Below, one piece after another: positions 60,240 to 64,000 of a stretch of DNA of 64,000 nt. The stretch spans positions 34,646,065-34,710,064 of the forward strand of contig CM064865.1 in assembly GCA_032719365.1 (NCBI GenBank), given 5' to 3'. Each line of letters opens with the position of its first letter. The stretch's first letter is position 1. The position numbers and the translations under genes are program-made. This DNA is from Prinsepia uniflora. Taxonomy: Eukaryota > Streptophyta > Magnoliopsida > Rosales > Rosaceae. Under the pieces are notes generated by a model, which searched no databases, was not told the origin of the DNA, and saw nothing but the letters and a program-made list of their open reading frames with translations.

Positions 60240-63200
60240 TGGACAGGACCCATCCCAATCCCCCCGGGATTACCGTGGAATATGCCCCTGCTCCCATCCA
60301 ACAAGGGGTGTCGGACAAGGGATAACCAAGAGCCACTGCCCAACGGGGCATCCAGAGTGCGCAAGGATCGATGGAGGAGGTGTGCAATGTCTCAGCCTCT
60401 GCTGCAATCGCATCCGTAATCAACCTGAAGGGCATTAAAACCAAAAGCTGTGAGTGGACAAAACCAATAAGTTTATTAAACACATTTATAAGACATTTAT
60501 GCCCTCCAATAAAAACGTATGCATGCCACAAAAACCAGTAACCAAAACGTTTCTGCTCAACCGAGCCATTAGGGCCTTAGCCACAAAAAACCGTTAACCA
60601 AAAACCAAGTGTGGGAACTCAACCCAAAACTGTGGAATACCGCAACTATACATAAACAACCATGTGGGTCCACCACCCACGACCATAAATTAACATCAAT
60701 CTATTAAAATCATATATCACAAATCCACCGGAAAGCCATTTCATTAATTCGTATTTTACCCATTACCATCACCAGCATCCCTGATGCTAGACGTCCCTGA
60801 CGTCATATCTCACGGTTTCATAAGCTACGCGTGCTGCCCGGGGTCATCTCCGGGTCCATATTTCTGACATCCCTGATGTCTGACGTCCCAGACGTCAATC
60901 ATAGCATCCTGCTCCTGAGTCATCATACGGTCCGGCTGCTCCGTATGGTGACCCTTCACAGGCAATGCACCGTGACTTCCCCAGTGTCCCAGACATCTGG
61001 ATGAGACCATCATATATCCTTGTATCCAGATGGTATATGGAAAACAGTTTTATTAAATCCTTTTATCCCATCATTACAATGGGCCCTGCCCGAAATTTCA
61101 TAAAACCACATAATTCCATTTAGGTCCCCTGACCCAAATCACAATTATTAAACATAGGGTCCCTGGCCCGAAATCACATTTATAATCCAACTGGGCCTCA
61201 TGCCCGATTTTATGAACCACTGGGCCCACGACCCGATTTATAAACCAACTGGGCCCGCAACCCCGATTACGTACTCAAATGGACCTCCAAGTCCGAGATT
61301 TCCCAAAACAAGTGGGCCTCAAGCCCGAGTTCGTCTTTCCAATATAAAAACCGTTTTATCATATTATTTATTTAACCACAAGCACGCAAAACTACAAATA
61401 AACCGTTAATCCCGATACACGTAAAATACGGAAAACACCTCGAAATACGTGCAACATACCCGAAAATCAATACTCACAAATACCATCATAGAAATAATGT
61501 ATATAAACCATATATCACATTTAAGCATGCATAGGATTTATAAAACCAAAGTCCACTCACAGACCGTTTTAACGGTATGCCTCGATACGCGTGCCACCGG
61601 CCCTCCCGGCCACACCACTATCACCGGGACTCCCAATCCTGTCCAAATCACATTAGAGGGTTACTAACCTCCACATTAACATCCTATCAAAGTCCCCGTA
61701 ATTTTCCCGAATTTTTACTTATTTTTAAACTTAATTTAAAACCTTCGGACATCCCGAACAATATCGAGACGGTGTCCGATCGACACGAAACCAATTCCAA
61801 AATGTCCGTTACATTAAATAGGACAGAAGTCATGTTGACCTCACCTCGAGATTCGTGTCCCACGCGCCATCACGCGCCGCCGTGAGTGGCTGCGTGTGAA
61901 ATCCACGCGCCTGCTACAGTGTCACCAACCCAACCCGTTTGTCTGGTAAACGGGTCCTTTAACCCGCGACACAACCCGGTTCAATGTCCATCAATTCGGC
62001 CTTAATTCCTTCAATTAATCATTCAGTTAGTTTCGTTTTTAAGTTTAATTACAGGTCTGTAACATCAATTACACGATAACTTACCCAAATTCCCACGATT
62101 CGATGATGAACACCAAGAACACTCCGAACACTGTTCATTCATGGAATCCCTTCAATGGCTGCAGGTTTCATCCAATTGATGATCCCTGAAGCATCAACGG
62201 ACCCTAAGGAACAATTCCCCCACATCAATTGCATCAATCCTGTGCTCAATCGTCACGACTCAAGCTCGAGAACCGTCACTGTTCAACAATGGAGTTCTGT
62301 CAACCACAGCCGTTTTCCTTCAATTGACGAACCCAGAAGCATCGTGGGATCATGAGAAGTAGTTTCCCCACCTCAATTTCGTCCATCGAAGCCTCCAACT
62401 TCACGACTCAAGGTCGAATTTCCTTCTCTATCACCAAGTGTGATTAGAGCCAAAACAGCACCATTTCATCTCGTTTCTTCGACAATTATGATCGTTGTGA
62501 TCCCAGGAAGCTCGAAGTAATCACCAATTCGATCCTCACGGCTCAAATCCTCCAATTCGATTTTCCCCCCAATTTTCCCGAAATCCAAAATCCCAAATTC
62601 AAGCACTCTCACAACCCCTCGTGTTTCCCGTTAATTCAATCATCTTAGTCTCTCTCAGTTTTCTCTCAGGAACGGCAGAGAGAGGGAGCCAATTCTCCCA
62701 ATTCTCCCACACTGATTTTTGAAGGTCCACGGGTAGAAACAAAGAAGAAGAAAATGGGGAAAAGATGGAGAAGGAATGATGATGTTGTAATGATGGTGTT
62801 GGGAGGGAAACATGGAGCTGGAAACAAGGGATAGGTGACACTTGTCACTCATCCGGATGTGCAAAGTCAACGGTCACTATTCACTATTATATTATTATTT
62901 TAATCCGAGCCTCGGTTCGTTAGTTCGTTTCCTTGACCATAACTTCGTCGCCGTAACTCCGATTTCGGCATGCCGCCTGTCGTTGGATTCGTAATCGACG
63001 ATACCTACGTAACGGTCCTTGGCCCTCGCCCATCGGACCTCCCGGTCAAAAAGTCAACATTTGGCCCCTAGTATGCCAAATTACCAAAATACCCCTCAAC
63101 TTCCGCACACCATAACTTTCTCTACGAATGTCGGAATCGAACGTGCCACCTGTCTATGAACTCGTGACATCCCGAACTACGTTACGGTCATCGGTCAAAG

Positions 63201-63362
63201 TCCATTTGACCGCCCGATCAAAAAGTCATCATTTTGCCCACGACCAGGGGCAAAACAGTCATTTTGCACAATTTGTCCGATTCCGCCCTACTAATCACCG
63301 ATCAACCTTACTAATCGAGATTAGTCACTAATCAAATCCCGGAATTCGGACGGGTCGTTACA
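60240..63362 (-). mobile_element. Solo gypsy LTR nested in another LTR (3.1 kb)
   Basis: Ends TGGACAGGACC and GGTCGTTACA with a duplication AAAAA (60235-60239 and 63363-63367). The duplication is low complexity, but the host LTR is collinear on both sides. U5 hairpin 60257-60271; module 60450-61560 with a textbook hairpin ladder, for example 60774-60804 and 61195-61335; palindrome near 62830-62854. Confidence 0.9.
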
Positions 63363-63425
63363 AAAAACAATTATCAGAAAACACAATTACATTTATACCC
63401 TCCATTTAAAAACCAATGCATGCAT

Positions 63426-63619
63426 ATCAATTCATGTTATGAAACCATCTCATTTTCAAAACCATTAATGAAAACCATAATTGAAAAACCGAATCAAATC
63501 TGTTATTCGAATCCAGGGCCCCATCAATTCATGTTATGAAACCAATCTCATTTTCAAAACCATTAATGAAAACCATAATTGAAAAACCGAATCAAATCTG
63601 TTATTCGAATCCAGGGCCC
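63426..63619. repeat. 97-bp tandem duplication
   Basis: Two adjacent copies starting ATCAATTCATGTTATG at 63426 and 63523, almost identical. It could be a recent replication error or a local assembly duplication. Confidence 0.9.
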
Positions 63620-63863
63620 TAGCCCAAAACCACAAACCAATCTCAAAAATACGGGAATTCAGTCCCAAAACTCATTAAATCCAAATCATCCGGGCCACTG
63701 CCCAAAACATCTGAAAACCAGTGAAATACCACTGAAAATATCAATCATGCGAGTTTGTTGGATCTCAAGTGCGCCCGAGGCTTTAAACTCAAAACCATGT
63801 GCAATAATCAGGCCTTCCGAGATATCAACGAGTCTTTAAACTCAAAACACAATCACAGGCCTC

Positions 63864-63889
63864 GGGGGGGGGGGGGGGGGGGGGGGGGG
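63864..63889 (+). repeat. 26-base poly-G run
   Basis: An uninterrupted G run after GGCCTC and before TATCA. The matching site in the related LTR (near 25060) has only five Gs in the same context, so the run has expanded here or is a sequencing artefact. Confidence 0.95.
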
Positions 63890-64000
63890 TATCATATCCG
63901 AGTCTTTAAACTCTACGAAACATATACCGAATCTTTAAACTCAAAACAAATCAATCTAGAGCCCTCCCCCCGTCAATCAACCGAGTCTTTAAACTCAAAA

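Larger units (their letters stand above)
63368..64000 (-). mobile_element. Gypsy LTR, continuation, cut by the window edge
   Basis: Continues the LTR begun at 59941: TGCATGCAT at about 63419, then a ladder of GAGTCTTTAAACTC units like the 24378-27397 LTR. It contains a 97-bp tandem duplication and a 26-base G run. Confidence 0.85.

Noticed and set aside
62599..62870. Overlapping serine/phenylalanine-rich minus-strand frames
   Set aside because: Three frames over a purine-rich LTR stretch, no start context or motif, absent from sister LTRs.

Overview
The window is a repeat-dense stretch of a flowering-plant nuclear genome, probably a eudicot; the species cannot be fixed from sequence alone. 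I found no host gene. Nearly every base that can be assigned belongs to transposable elements nested in one another: Ty3/gypsy chromovirus (Tekay/Del-like) long terminal repeats (LTRs) of 2.6-3.1 kb, a decayed Ty1/copia element, an L1-type LINE, a CACTA (En/Spm) DNA transposon, two miniature LTR elements, and a 2.1-kb solo LTR of another family. All coding regions carry stops, deletions or insertions, so the window is a graveyard rather than a set of working genes.

Layout. 1-7929: non-coding interior and right LTR of a minus-strand gypsy-derived element, inserted in an older LTR. 7930-15440: unassigned sequence, then a copia element split by a non-coding retroelement piece and by a solo LTR. 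15441-17976: unassigned, LTR-like. 17977-30071: a plus-strand LTR split by the one element with a long gag-pol frame (19170-27397, minus strand) and by a miniature LTR element. 30102-32756: a minus-strand LTR carrying a long CA microsatellite and a second miniature element. 32757-37191: a LINE split by a solo LTR. 37854 to beyond 59927: a CACTA element with its left terminus, structured leader, TNP2-type transposase and a second gene, opened up by at least three LTR insertions, one of them a three-LTR composite. 59941-64000: two more LTRs, one inside the other.

The most interesting signal is inside the gypsy LTRs. Most copies contain a 0.9-1.3-kb module bounded by complementary decamers (GTGAGTGGAC and GTCCACTCAC) and by TGCATGCAT-like motifs. 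It is filled with a ladder of short hairpins whose stems differ from each other by paired, compensatory changes. Alongside it are a U5 hairpin just before the primer binding site, a 12-bp-arm palindrome in U3, and a primer binding site turned into a palindrome in one copy. The miniature elements keep only 68-71 bp between their LTRs. Coordinates of LTR ends rest on TG/CA-type ends, adjacent primer-binding or polypurine sites and target-site duplications where present; all family names are from motif recognition, not from database searches.
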